Assembly (NCBI GenBank): GCA_037318855.1
Contig: CP134874.1
Span: forward strand, 3,968,598-4,032,597
Length of the DNA: 64,000 bases
Reading direction: 5' to 3'
DNA from: Candidatus Sedimenticola sp. (ex Thyasira tokunagai)
GTDB lineage: Bacteria > Pseudomonadota > Gammaproteobacteria > Chromatiales > Chromatiaceae
The position numbers were made by a program, and so were the translations under genes. Numbering within the stretch: position 1 is the stretch's first letter; each line of letters begins with the position of its first letter. This document shows positions 52,429 to 60,242 of the stretch, piece after piece. Below the pieces are notes generated by a model. It worked only from the letters and a program-made list of their open reading frames with translations. It ran no database searches and was not told the origin of the DNA.

Positions 52429-52825
52429 AGTCAAACCTGCGATATCGACTGAATGAGGCCCTAGACATAGGCTCACTCTGAGCTGTGACCCCAAACACAC
52501 TTGTCTTTGGACGGGAAAATTCTGTCATATATACCAGATGCACTCGCAGGGGGTCAAATTAACCCCTATCTGAATGGACTTATTGGCCATCCCTCGACAA
52601 GCCATCATCAACATCCATTGGCTTGAACTGAAAAAGAAATACGTGATATCACACAAAGATCGCGCCATATAACCTATCTATATGTTTTTGTTGATATTTA
52701 TCACGGTTAGTCGCTTGCATCACCTCCCTGTTTCTGCAAATATCCTGCCTCCTAAACGACTTAATCTTCCGTTTTGCCGTTGACTATTCGGTATTCAAAC
52801 CTAAAGAAAATAAGGCAGTAATCTG
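52429..52825. promoter_or_regulatory. Promoter region between cytochrome c4 and the TonB receptor operon, with an FNR-like site
   Basis: About 400 bp serving divergent genes. TTGATATTTATCAC at 52691-52704 is one base from the FNR/ANR box TTGAT-N4-ATCAA, and ATACGTGATATCAC near 52640-52652 contains a smaller palindrome GTGATATCAC. The first ATG downstream is 52826 with AAAATAAGGCAG before it. No gene seen. Confidence 0.45.
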
Positions 52826-54943
52826 ATGAAAGAAATCGCCCTCCCACAGCAACCACGACTCACCCCTCTAGCCTCAGCCATACTGCTAGCCCTGAGCTAC
52901 ACCAGCGTACAGAGCGCACAAGCCGAAGAAGCCGGCACAGATGAGGCGGTGGACACCATCAGTGTCACCGCCTCTCGCATAGAGCGCGGCACCAAGGAGG
53001 TCTCTGCTGCGATCAGCGTCATCGATGAAGAGAAGATTGAAAACGCCAAGATGTTCAACATCAAGGATGCAATTCAGGGAACGCCGGGGGTTTTGATCGA
53101 CTCCAAGAACGGTGGCTACGACGTCAGGCTGATCATTCGCGGCGCAGGCCAGAAGGCCAACTACGGCGTGCGTGAGATCATGATCCTGCGTGACGGTGTG
53201 CCGATGACCGACCCTGACAGTTTCTCCCGTTTTGATTTCATCGACACCCAGGATATCGAGCGTATCGAGATCACCAAGGGGCCGGGCTCTCTCTACGGCA
53301 GCGGTTCTGCAGGCGGCACCATCCAGATCATCTCCAAATCGGTCTTCGATGAAAACATCAACCGCGTAAAAGTGGGTGTTGGTGAGCATGGCAGCCGCAT
53401 GCTCCACGGCCGTTACGGCGCTGAAATAAATGACGACAACGCCTTCTCCGTCACCGCCTCCCACCGTGAGGTAGAGAACGGCTGGCGACGCTGGAACAAG
53501 TTCGATAGCCAGCAACTGAGCCTCAAACATGGCTTGATGCTGGAGGATGGTGCCACCCTGGAGACTGAGCTCAGCTACTCAGAGGCCGACATGCAGCTGC
53601 CGGGATCAATGAGTGATGTCCAATTCGAGACCTTCAAGGCGACCGGAGAGCAGACCGAGACCAAGGATGCCTGGAAGCACAGTGGTCGCTACTCCACCAT
53701 CTGGTTTTTCAACAGCAGGCTGGAAAAAGAGTTTGGCGACCTCACCTTTACCCCCCGGGTCTACTTCAACCATTGGGATCACTTCCATCCGGTCACTGCG
53801 GCAATCAACGAAAATCCCGGCACCAGCGTGCTAGGTGGCGACCTGGAGTTCTCCCTCGATCACAAACTCTGGGGTGACAGTACCCTGGTCGCCGGCGTCA
53901 CCGCCCGGATCGATAACACCGAAGAGTCGAACAAGTACCAGTACGCCGACACCCAGACCACTGGCGGCGGCAGGATCATCGCCACCCTCTCCGACAACAA
54001 GGGCTCGCTGATGGAGACCGAAGAGGCCACCAATACCCTCTACGGACTGTTCCTGCAGGAAACCTTAAGACCGACGGAGCAGCTAACTATCGATGCCGGC
54101 TTCCGCTTTGACCGCATGAACTTTGACCTCTTCACCCGCACCTATACAGAGTACAACTGGAGTACCGGCCAATATGTCGCCAACGTCGGTACCATCGATA
54201 CCGACGCTACCTTTGACCTCTTCGCTCCCAGTCTCGGTGCCAGCTACGCCATCAACAAACAGATCAACCTGTTTGCCAATATTGCCCAGTCCGGCCAGGT
54301 GCCTTCAGAGGGAGAGATTAACGACAACCCGACACTGGATGCTGCCACCGCCCGCAACATCGAGGTCGGCATCAAGGGTCGCGCCCGAGACTGGTCATTT
54401 GATGCCTCGATTTATCGCACCAAGGTGAAAGACGACATCATCCAGGTCTATAGCGGCTGGAGCAGCAGCTTCATGAATGCCGGCGAGACACTGAAAAAGG
54501 GCTTTGAGTTCAGTGGCAACCTCGATCTGAACAAGTATGTCTCTGTTGGTGCCAGTTACGCCTTCAGCGACTATAACTTTGTCGATTTCCAGGAGTCCGG
54601 ATCCCTGGATTTCTCCGGCAATCAGATCCCCTACGTGCCCCGCCACCAGTATGGTTTCAACGTCAACTACAAGCACCCCAACGGCTTCAAAGCACGTCTC
54701 CAGACCGACACCTGGGGTGAGTACTACATGGACAACCGCAATACGGAGAAATACGACGGTTACGACTTCCTCACCAGCTTGATGCTGGGCTATGAGACCG
54801 GCCCTCACTCCATCACCCTCAATGTCGACAACCTGTTCGACAAACGCTACGCCACCGAGGCGAAGAAGAGCTCCAGCGGCACCGTGAGCTATGCTGCAGG
54901 TTCCCCACGCAGCACCATGCTCACCTACCTCTACGCCTTCTGA
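52826..54943 (+). CDS. TonB-dependent outer-membrane receptor
   Basis: 705 residues: signal peptide (~1-33, ending SAQAEEAG), TonB-box region near DTISVTASRIERG, plug domain (~45-170, IKDAIQGTPGVLI, IIRGAG, YGVREIMILRDGVPMTD, ERIEITKGPGSLYGS) and a beta-barrel ending LTYLYAF with C-terminal aromatic residue. The ligand is not obvious; copper, iron chelates or haem are all possible. It leads an operon with ExbB, ExbD, TonB and two redox-type membrane proteins. Confidence 0.92.
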   Translation: MKEIALPQQPRLTPLASAILLALSYTSVQSAQAEEAGTDEAVDTISVTASRIERGTKEVSAAISVIDEEKIENAKMFNIKDAIQGTPGVLIDSKNGGYDVRLIIRGAGQKANYGVREIMILRDGVPMTDPDSFSRFDFIDTQDIERIEITKGPGSLYGSGSAGGTIQIISKSVFDENINRVKVGVGEHGSRMLHGRYGAEINDDNAFSVTASHREVENGWRRWNKFDSQQLSLKHGLMLEDGATLETELSYSEADMQLPGSMSDVQFETFKATGEQTETKDAWKHSGRYSTIWFFNSRLEKEFGDLTFTPRVYFNHWDHFHPVTAAINENPGTSVLGGDLEFSLDHKLWGDSTLVAGVTARIDNTEESNKYQYADTQTTGGGRIIATLSDNKGSLMETEEATNTLYGLFLQETLRPTEQLTIDAGFRFDRMNFDLFTRTYTEYNWSTGQYVANVGTIDTDATFDLFAPSLGASYAINKQINLFANIAQSGQVPSEGEINDNPTLDAATARNIEVGIKGRARDWSFDASIYRTKVKDDIIQVYSGWSSSFMNAGETLKKGFEFSGNLDLNKYVSVGASYAFSDYNFVDFQESGSLDFSGNQIPYVPRHQYGFNVNYKHPNGFKARLQTDTWGEYYMDNRNTEKYDGYDFLTSLMLGYETGPHSITLNVDNLFDKRYATEAKKSSSGTVSYAAGSPRSTMLTYLYAF

Positions 54944-54959
54944 ATACAGGGACATATTG

Positions 54960-55784
54960 ATGAAAAAAAGCCAGCGAATCCTGGCCACGACCCTCACCCT
55001 GGCACTGGCGGGAGCGATTATATCGCCGTCAGTGCCAGCCCAGGAGAGGAGTGGTGCAGCGGCGACTCAGAAAAAACCGGCTGAGGCACAGCAGATGCAG
55101 CACCGTCGTGGGCCAAAGCAGTTCACCTTCAGCAATGCTGATGGTGCGGTCATTCAACTCTGGAAACCCGACCTCTCAACACTACCACTGGAAGCGAAGA
55201 TGGGGGTCATCACCATCCCCTCCACCGGCGTAGACAACTACCACGCCATCGTGGCGGAGAAGGATTGGGGCTACCTGAAAGAGGCAATCATTCGCTACGA
55301 ATACCTGCGGGGAAAGCCCAGTGGTGAGAGCCCTACCCAGCTTTCCGCTGCAGAGAAGACGACGTTTGAGGTGGTGCCCGCCCCCATTCCCCGCGGACAC
55401 TACCACTACCACTCAGATCAGGAGTGGTCGTTTGCAGTACGCTTCAAACAGACACTCCTCTCCGGGGTGCCTGTGGTCATGGAGACTGCCAATGGCAGCC
55501 GACTAGAGGGAATCACCGATGCCAACGGTTCGGTTCGGTTCCACATACCCGAGGATTTCCCCAACATTGTCGAAGGGGAGCGCGACAAGCGTAGCGCCGA
55601 CTTCACCGTCAGTGCAGCTTATGAGGAGAACGGCACTGAATACCAGACCATGCTCAGCTCCGAATATCGCGTCAACCCGCAACACTGGAAATCTCTGAGC
55701 CTGGGAGTCACCGTCACCGCCATCGGCCTGCTGGCCGGTGGTTTTATCGGTCGCGTCCGCAAGACCGGGAAGGCAACCTCATGA
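54960..55784 (+). CDS. Exported protein with His-rich loop and C-terminal anchor
   Basis: 274 residues from ATG 54960. Signal peptide (~1-28, ISPSVPAQ), a folded region with WGYLKEAIIRYEYLRGKPSG, then PRGHYHYHSDQEWSFAV, a possible metal site (H-Y-H-Y-H), then a carboxypeptidase-regulatory-like beta domain (GVPVVMETANGSRLEG, DANGSVRFHIPEDFPN), and a membrane helix (~245-265) with basic tail. That order fits DUF4198-like metal-uptake partners. The last four bases overlap the next gene. Confidence 0.7.
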   Translation: MKKSQRILATTLTLALAGAIISPSVPAQERSGAAATQKKPAEAQQMQHRRGPKQFTFSNADGAVIQLWKPDLSTLPLEAKMGVITIPSTGVDNYHAIVAEKDWGYLKEAIIRYEYLRGKPSGESPTQLSAAEKTTFEVVPAPIPRGHYHYHSDQEWSFAVRFKQTLLSGVPVVMETANGSRLEGITDANGSVRFHIPEDFPNIVEGERDKRSADFTVSAAYEENGTEYQTMLSSEYRVNPQHWKSLSLGVTVTAIGLLAGGFIGRVRKTGKATS

Positions 55785-56824
55785 ACCCGATAAAAAATCT
55801 CTCGGTTATCCGCAAGCTGGTTCAGCTCACTGCCTTTGTCATTCTGGTCTACGGCAGCAGCCTTGGGGCCTATTACCTGGCCGATAAACTCAGCGGTGCT
55901 CTGCCTGCTCTCAGCTGCGCCTATGACCACAACGGATCCGACCTCTGCACCCTGATCCCTTTCCAGCACCAGATGGATCATCGTCTCGGCCCGATCATCG
56001 CCGACGGCGGCAATATTCTGATGGGGTTGATGCCGACCCTGATCACCCTCGGTACCTTCCTGCTGTTTTTTGTCTTTCTCAACAAAGCGTTCTGTGGCTG
56101 GATCTGTCCCCTGGGCACCTTCCAGGAACTGCTCCACCTGCTGAGCCAAAAGCTGGGACTGCAACGCAGAGAGTCTCTGGAGCCGGGACTGGTGGAGAGA
56201 ATGAGGCCGATAAAGTGGGTGATATTGGCGGTTCTGGTATTCATCTTCCCGCTGCTTACCGGCCTCGGCTGGCTCAACCACGATCTCGGCGACCCCTTCT
56301 GCAGAATCTGTCCCAGTCGTTTTCTGACTACACTGGCCAACGGTGATACCGGTCAGGTCTTCGTCGACACGGCAAACGGCACCACCCTGGTGCTCTCGAT
56401 CCTGGCCGACCTTATGTTTGGCCTGATGATCGCCTTCTCCCTCACTGTGCGACTCCCCTTCTGCCGCGTCTGCCCGATGCTGGCACTGCACGCCGTCTTC
56501 AGAAAACTGGGGCTGCTGCGGCTGGTAAAAAATGCCACTCCACGCTGTGACAAATGCGGCATCTGCGCCAAAGCCTGTCCGATGGATATCCAGGAGATCC
56601 ACACCGAGATGGAGAAGAAGGATGTCACCTTCGAAGACTGCACTCTCTGCGGTCGCTGCGTCGAATTCTGCCCCGATAAGGATGTACTACAGCTGAAATA
56701 CGCCATCATTCCTGTATTTAGTGCCAGCCCTCAATACTTCAAGGAGCGTAAAAAGGCGCAGACAAACTGGGAGAAAACACCCCCGGTAAAAGATCCCGGC
56801 AGTAAAAAAGTGAAAGCGACATGA
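55781..56824 (+). CDS. NapH/FtrD-like membrane ferredoxin
   Basis: 347 residues with five membrane helices and several Cys motifs: FCGWICPLGTFQELL, PFCRICPSRFL, PFCRVCPMLALHA, then two C-terminal [4Fe-4S] motifs (CDKCGICAKACP and CTLCGRCVEFCP). This is the polyferredoxin design of NapH, NosR C-terminus and FtrD, which passes electrons across the inner membrane, or reduces substrates in the periplasm. Overlap with both neighbours (ATGA) argues for translational coupling. Redox role in metal uptake is inferred. Confidence 0.87.
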   Translation: MNPIKNLSVIRKLVQLTAFVILVYGSSLGAYYLADKLSGALPALSCAYDHNGSDLCTLIPFQHQMDHRLGPIIADGGNILMGLMPTLITLGTFLLFFVFLNKAFCGWICPLGTFQELLHLLSQKLGLQRRESLEPGLVERMRPIKWVILAVLVFIFPLLTGLGWLNHDLGDPFCRICPSRFLTTLANGDTGQVFVDTANGTTLVLSILADLMFGLMIAFSLTVRLPFCRVCPMLALHAVFRKLGLLRLVKNATPRCDKCGICAKACPMDIQEIHTEMEKKDVTFEDCTLCGRCVEFCPDKDVLQLKYAIIPVFSASPQYFKERKKAQTNWEKTPPVKDPGSKKVKAT

Positions 56825-57561
56825 CAGGAATAGAGCCCGTCATACTCAGCTTTGGTGCCGCCCTGCTGCTTGGCCTCGGCTTTGGTGCCGGCCCGTGCAA
56901 CATCACCTGCCTGCCCTACCTGGGGCCGGTCTTTACCGCAACAGAGGGCGGCATCCGCAACTCCTGGCGCCTGCTGCTGCCCTTCTCTCTGGGGCGCATG
57001 AGTGGTTACGCCCTGCTGGGTGCGACCGCAGGATGGGCCGGGCTGGTGGCACAGCAGTGGATTGACGCCCCCTGGGTGCGTTGGCTGCTGGGTGGAGGCA
57101 CTATACTGGTTGCGCTATCGATCCTATGGCGCCGCCGCTACCAGCCTGCCCAGTGCGCTCAGCATAAGAGCACAATCCAGCACACAGATACACAAGCACC
57201 ACTGAAGGTGGCTCCTCCAGGGGCCAATCCCCCCGAGAGTGGCGGCAAAGCCTTAAATGCATTACCCACAGGACTCTTTCTGATGGGCATGGGTATGGCG
57301 CTTAACCCCTGTGCCCCCCTGACCACTGTCATCCTTGCGGCAGCAACCACTGCCAGCTTGTCGGCCGGCCTGTCCCTCGGCCTCGGCTTTGGCATCGGCG
57401 CCATCATTATCCCCACCCTGGTCTTCGCCTTTGGGGTGGCCCACTTTGGTGACCAGATCCGCCACCACCTGAGCCAGTGGCGAATCGCCCTGGAAAACAC
57501 AAGTGTCGGACTGCTCTTTCTGCTCGGTACCGGCACCGCTATGGGATGGATTGCACCATGA
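56821..57561 (+). CDS. CcdA/SafE-like membrane protein
   Basis: 246 residues, about six helices. GFGAGPCNITCLPYLGPVF and MALNPCAPLTTVIL carry conserved Cys-Pro motifs like those in CcdA/DsbD-type transmembrane thiol carriers and in the TauE/SafE-like sulfite exporter branch. It may carry reducing power or a metal across the membrane for the exported partner. The middle loop (RRRYQPAQCAQHK) is polar. Overlaps the ferredoxin and ExbB genes by four bases each. Confidence 0.78.
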   Translation: MTGIEPVILSFGAALLLGLGFGAGPCNITCLPYLGPVFTATEGGIRNSWRLLLPFSLGRMSGYALLGATAGWAGLVAQQWIDAPWVRWLLGGGTILVALSILWRRRYQPAQCAQHKSTIQHTDTQAPLKVAPPGANPPESGGKALNALPTGLFLMGMGMALNPCAPLTTVILAAATTASLSAGLSLGLGFGIGAIIIPTLVFAFGVAHFGDQIRHHLSQWRIALENTSVGLLFLLGTGTAMGWIAP

Positions 57562-58217
57562 ACTTTGAAGAACTCCTCTCTAAGGGCGGCCTGGTGGTGT
57601 GGATCCTTTCCGCCTACTCCGCTGTTGGCCTGGCCATCGTCCTTGAGCGTTACTTTCTCTTCCTGCGACTGACCCGCTTGCCAAAGGCACTACTACCACA
57701 ACTTGACCGTCTGCTTGAGCGGCCCGATGCTGCGCAGCAGGTGGAGGGACTGAAAGGCCCCGAGGCACAGATTCTCCAGGCGATGGTCGAAGCCGACCAA
57801 CAGGGTGTCAAGGACCTCCAGGGTGTCGGCACCAGAATACGCGCTCAACTGTTACAGCGTATGGAGTTTGGTCTGCGTACCCTCGGTATACTCGGCAACA
57901 CTGCACCGCTGCTGGGCCTACTCGGCACCATTACCGGCATGATCAAGGCGTTTATGGTGATTGAACAGGCCGGTGGCAAAGTCGACGCCCAAGCCCTTGC
58001 CGGCGGCATATGGGAAGCGATGATCACCACCGGTGTCGGTCTTGCCGTTGCCATTCCCCTGCTGATCCTGCTCCACTTCCTCGAAGGGGTGGTGGAGCGG
58101 CGCAGCCACTCGATGGAGAACTGCATCGCGCTGCTGCTGGAGCGCCGCGAACACCCGGCAACCGCCACCGAAACAGAGGAACCACACCACTGGGAGGAGA
58201 TTACAGATGGGGTGTGA
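57558..58217 (+). CDS. exbB: ExbB/TolQ/MotA family proton-channel protein
   Basis: 219 residues from ATG 57558 (the upstream frame is shadow of the previous gene). Three helices; GNTAPLLGLLGTITGMIKAF and AMITTGVGLAVAIPLLILLH are the ExbB family signature. With ExbD it makes the proton-driven motor that energises TonB. Overlaps ExbD by eleven bases. Confidence 0.92.
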   Translation: MNFEELLSKGGLVVWILSAYSAVGLAIVLERYFLFLRLTRLPKALLPQLDRLLERPDAAQQVEGLKGPEAQILQAMVEADQQGVKDLQGVGTRIRAQLLQRMEFGLRTLGILGNTAPLLGLLGTITGMIKAFMVIEQAGGKVDAQALAGGIWEAMITTGVGLAVAIPLLILLHFLEGVVERRSHSMENCIALLLERREHPATATETEEPHHWEEITDGV

Positions 58218-58608
58218 GCGGCGCAGACACTCCAATGTCGTACTCAACCTAACCCCACTGATCGACATCGTCTTTCTACTGCTGGTCTTTTTTATGCTCA
58301 CCGCCCACTTTATCGAGGACGAGAGCATCAACATCGACCTGCCTGAGGCGGTCAGCGCAAAAAAAGCGGACGATGAAGGTTTTGTTGAAGTCACCGTCAC
58401 ACCTAACGGGCAGATACTGGTAGAGGGGTCGGCAGTTACTGCTGAACACCTGAAACAGACACTGAGTGGCGCACTCCATGCGCCGGGCAAGCGATTTGTC
58501 CGTCTGCGAGGAGACCACGAGGCACACTTTGGACTGGGCGTTCAGGTGATCGATGCCGCCCGTCAGGCGGGGGCGGAATCCCTCGACATCCTCACCGAAA
58601 GGCCATGA
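58207..58608 (+). CDS. exbD: ExbD/TolR family protein
   Basis: 133 residues: one membrane helix with NVVLNLTPLIDIVFLLLVFFML, containing the essential proton-path Asp, then a periplasmic domain. Overlaps both exbB and tonB. The polar head CERRRHSN is typical. Confidence 0.92.
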   Translation: MGCERRRHSNVVLNLTPLIDIVFLLLVFFMLTAHFIEDESINIDLPEAVSAKKADDEGFVEVTVTPNGQILVEGSAVTAEHLKQTLSGALHAPGKRFVRLRGDHEAHFGLGVQVIDAARQAGAESLDILTERP

Positions 58609-59342
58609 GTCGGCCTGATCTCACCTGGAGACTGCTCGCCATTGCCGTCTCCCTACTGATCCATGCATTAGTGGTAAGCCAACTGCTCAACAGGCCGGTC
58701 AGCGCCACCACAAAAACGGCAGAGAAGACTAAAACCACCCACGTCCGACTGACTTTTCAGCCGCCACCCAAGCCCCGGGAGGTGGTAACGCCTGAACCTA
58801 AACCTGAGCCGGAAATCAAGCCTGAGCCTAAACCCAAGCCAAAGGTTAAACCTAAGCCTAAACCAAAGCCCAAGCCCAAGCCCAAGCCCAAGCCCAAGCC
58901 CAAGCCCAAGCCCAAGCCCAAGCCCAAGCCTAAACCAAAGCCTGCGCCGAAGCCTGAACCAAAAGAGATAACCCCACCGCCACCCCCGGTGGAGCAGAAT
59001 CTACCTGCGCCCGTGAAAAAGAGCCCACCATCCCCATTGCCCCAACAGCAATCACCATCCCGGGAAACCTTTCTCGCCAACCTTCTGGCACATATTGAAA
59101 GGAATAAATCCTACTCAAAACTGGCGAGACGTAAGAGTATTGAAGGCAGCATCAGGGTAACCTTCACCCTGGGGTGTGACGGTTCAGTCAGCAGTATGAA
59201 AGTATCAGGCGGCCACAAGCTGTTGAAACGGTCGGCAAAAAAGGCGGTTAATGCCTCCATGCCTCTGCCCAAACCACCCTCCGGGGTCAGCTGCCCCATG
59301 TTGATCAACTACAAAATGGCCTACACTCTGAAAGACGACTGA
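58605..59342 (+). CDS. tonB: TonB energy transducer
   Basis: 245 residues: N-terminal anchor (~10-28), a long Pro-Lys linker of (KP)n type (~60-125) and a C-terminal TonB domain with SYSKLARRKSIEGSIRVTFTL and VSGGHKLLKRSAKKAV. The linker spans the periplasm to contact the receptor's TonB box. Its DNA contains a perfect run of the hexamer CCCAAG (58869-58930), so linker length can change in steps of two residues. Dedicated to the upstream receptor by operon position. Confidence 0.92.
   Translation: MSRPDLTWRLLAIAVSLLIHALVVSQLLNRPVSATTKTAEKTKTTHVRLTFQPPPKPREVVTPEPKPEPEIKPEPKPKPKVKPKPKPKPKPKPKPKPKPKPKPKPKPKPKPKPAPKPEPKEITPPPPPVEQNLPAPVKKSPPSPLPQQQSPSRETFLANLLAHIERNKSYSKLARRKSIEGSIRVTFTLGCDGSVSSMKVSGGHKLLKRSAKKAVNASMPLPKPPSGVSCPMLINYKMAYTLKDD
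58869..58930 (+). repeat. (CCCAAG)10 tandem repeat in tonB
   Basis: About ten perfect copies of CCCAAG encoding Pro-Lys. As the unit is six bases, expansion or loss does not shift the frame. Confidence 0.9.
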
Positions 59343-59533
59343 GAGAGAACCTCTCGTCCGGCATAGTAGGAACTTCCATCTGGTGCATAGATCGGCAGTG
59401 GATTTTACCGCCCTCTTCTGGTGAAATGCCCATAGCGAAGCGGCACAAAGAAAACAATAACAGCTGCCCTTCACACAACCGCCCAAGCGGCACGGGTTTC
59501 TCTCTTACCACTACTCCATTTAGCGCTGACAGC

Positions 59534-60223
59534 ATGACTACAGACAGTCCCCAATTACAAAAAGACTTCAGCAGTAATGAGAAAGCACAGGGCAACGGCC
59601 GAATTCGCACTGCCCTGCTGCTCACAGCAATTGCCGCCGTCGGCTATTTCATCTACACCGAGCAGTCTCAGACACCCCCGGCAGAGCAAGACAACAGGTC
59701 AGAGATAGCACCAATAGACCGTACACCAAGAGTGGGGGCCAATGTGCCGGGCGATAAGAAGGCGGTGGGTGAGCCACGGACTGTTGAGTCCCGGCAACCA
59801 GCACAAGCCTCAGCCGGTATTATTGAAAATCTTCCAGATGGGGAGGCCGCCCGCACCCTGATAGCTGCAGCGCGTAGCGGCCAGGGAGCGATTGATTACG
59901 AAGCGCTCTACCGCAAGGCCAACCTGTTCCAGCAGCAGGAAAAACATACCGACGCCTTCCTCCTCTATTTCTTTTCAGCCCGTGAAGGCCACCATAGATC
60001 GGCGCTGAAACTGGGTGAAATGAATGATCCCGCCCACTTCACCGGTGAGGGCGACCTGTTGCAAAGAGCAGACCCCACACAGGCTTACAAATGGTATAGG
60101 CGTGCTGCAGAGGGGGGACTTACCGAGGCCCAGCAGCGGCTTTCAGTACTACGTAGCACCACCGAATCGGCGGCCACATCAGGTAACGCCAAGGCCCAGC
60201 GACTACTGCTCAACTGGAAGTGA
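59534..60223 (+). CDS. Sel1/TPR-like membrane-anchored protein
   Basis: 229 residues from ATG 59534: a short cytoplasmic head, a membrane helix (~25-42, TALLLTAIAAVGYFIYTEQ) and a C-terminal Sel1-like repeat region (YEALYRKANLFQQQEKHTDAFLLYFF, HRSALKLGEMNDPAHF, QAYKWYRRAAEGGLTEAQQRL). Sel1 repeats mediate protein contacts. A 190 bp gap after tonB and the close vWA gene (20 bp) suggest it belongs with the latter. Function unknown. Confidence 0.7.
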   Translation: MTTDSPQLQKDFSSNEKAQGNGRIRTALLLTAIAAVGYFIYTEQSQTPPAEQDNRSEIAPIDRTPRVGANVPGDKKAVGEPRTVESRQPAQASAGIIENLPDGEAARTLIAAARSGQGAIDYEALYRKANLFQQQEKHTDAFLLYFFSAREGHHRSALKLGEMNDPAHFTGEGDLLQRADPTQAYKWYRRAAEGGLTEAQQRLSVLRSTTESAATSGNAKAQRLLLNWK

Positions 60224-60242
60224 CCGTTAGGAAACAGATCCC

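Noticed and set aside
58757..59080. Minus-strand Gly/Leu-rich frame opposite tonB
   Set aside because: It is the antisense of the Pro-Lys hexamer repeat.
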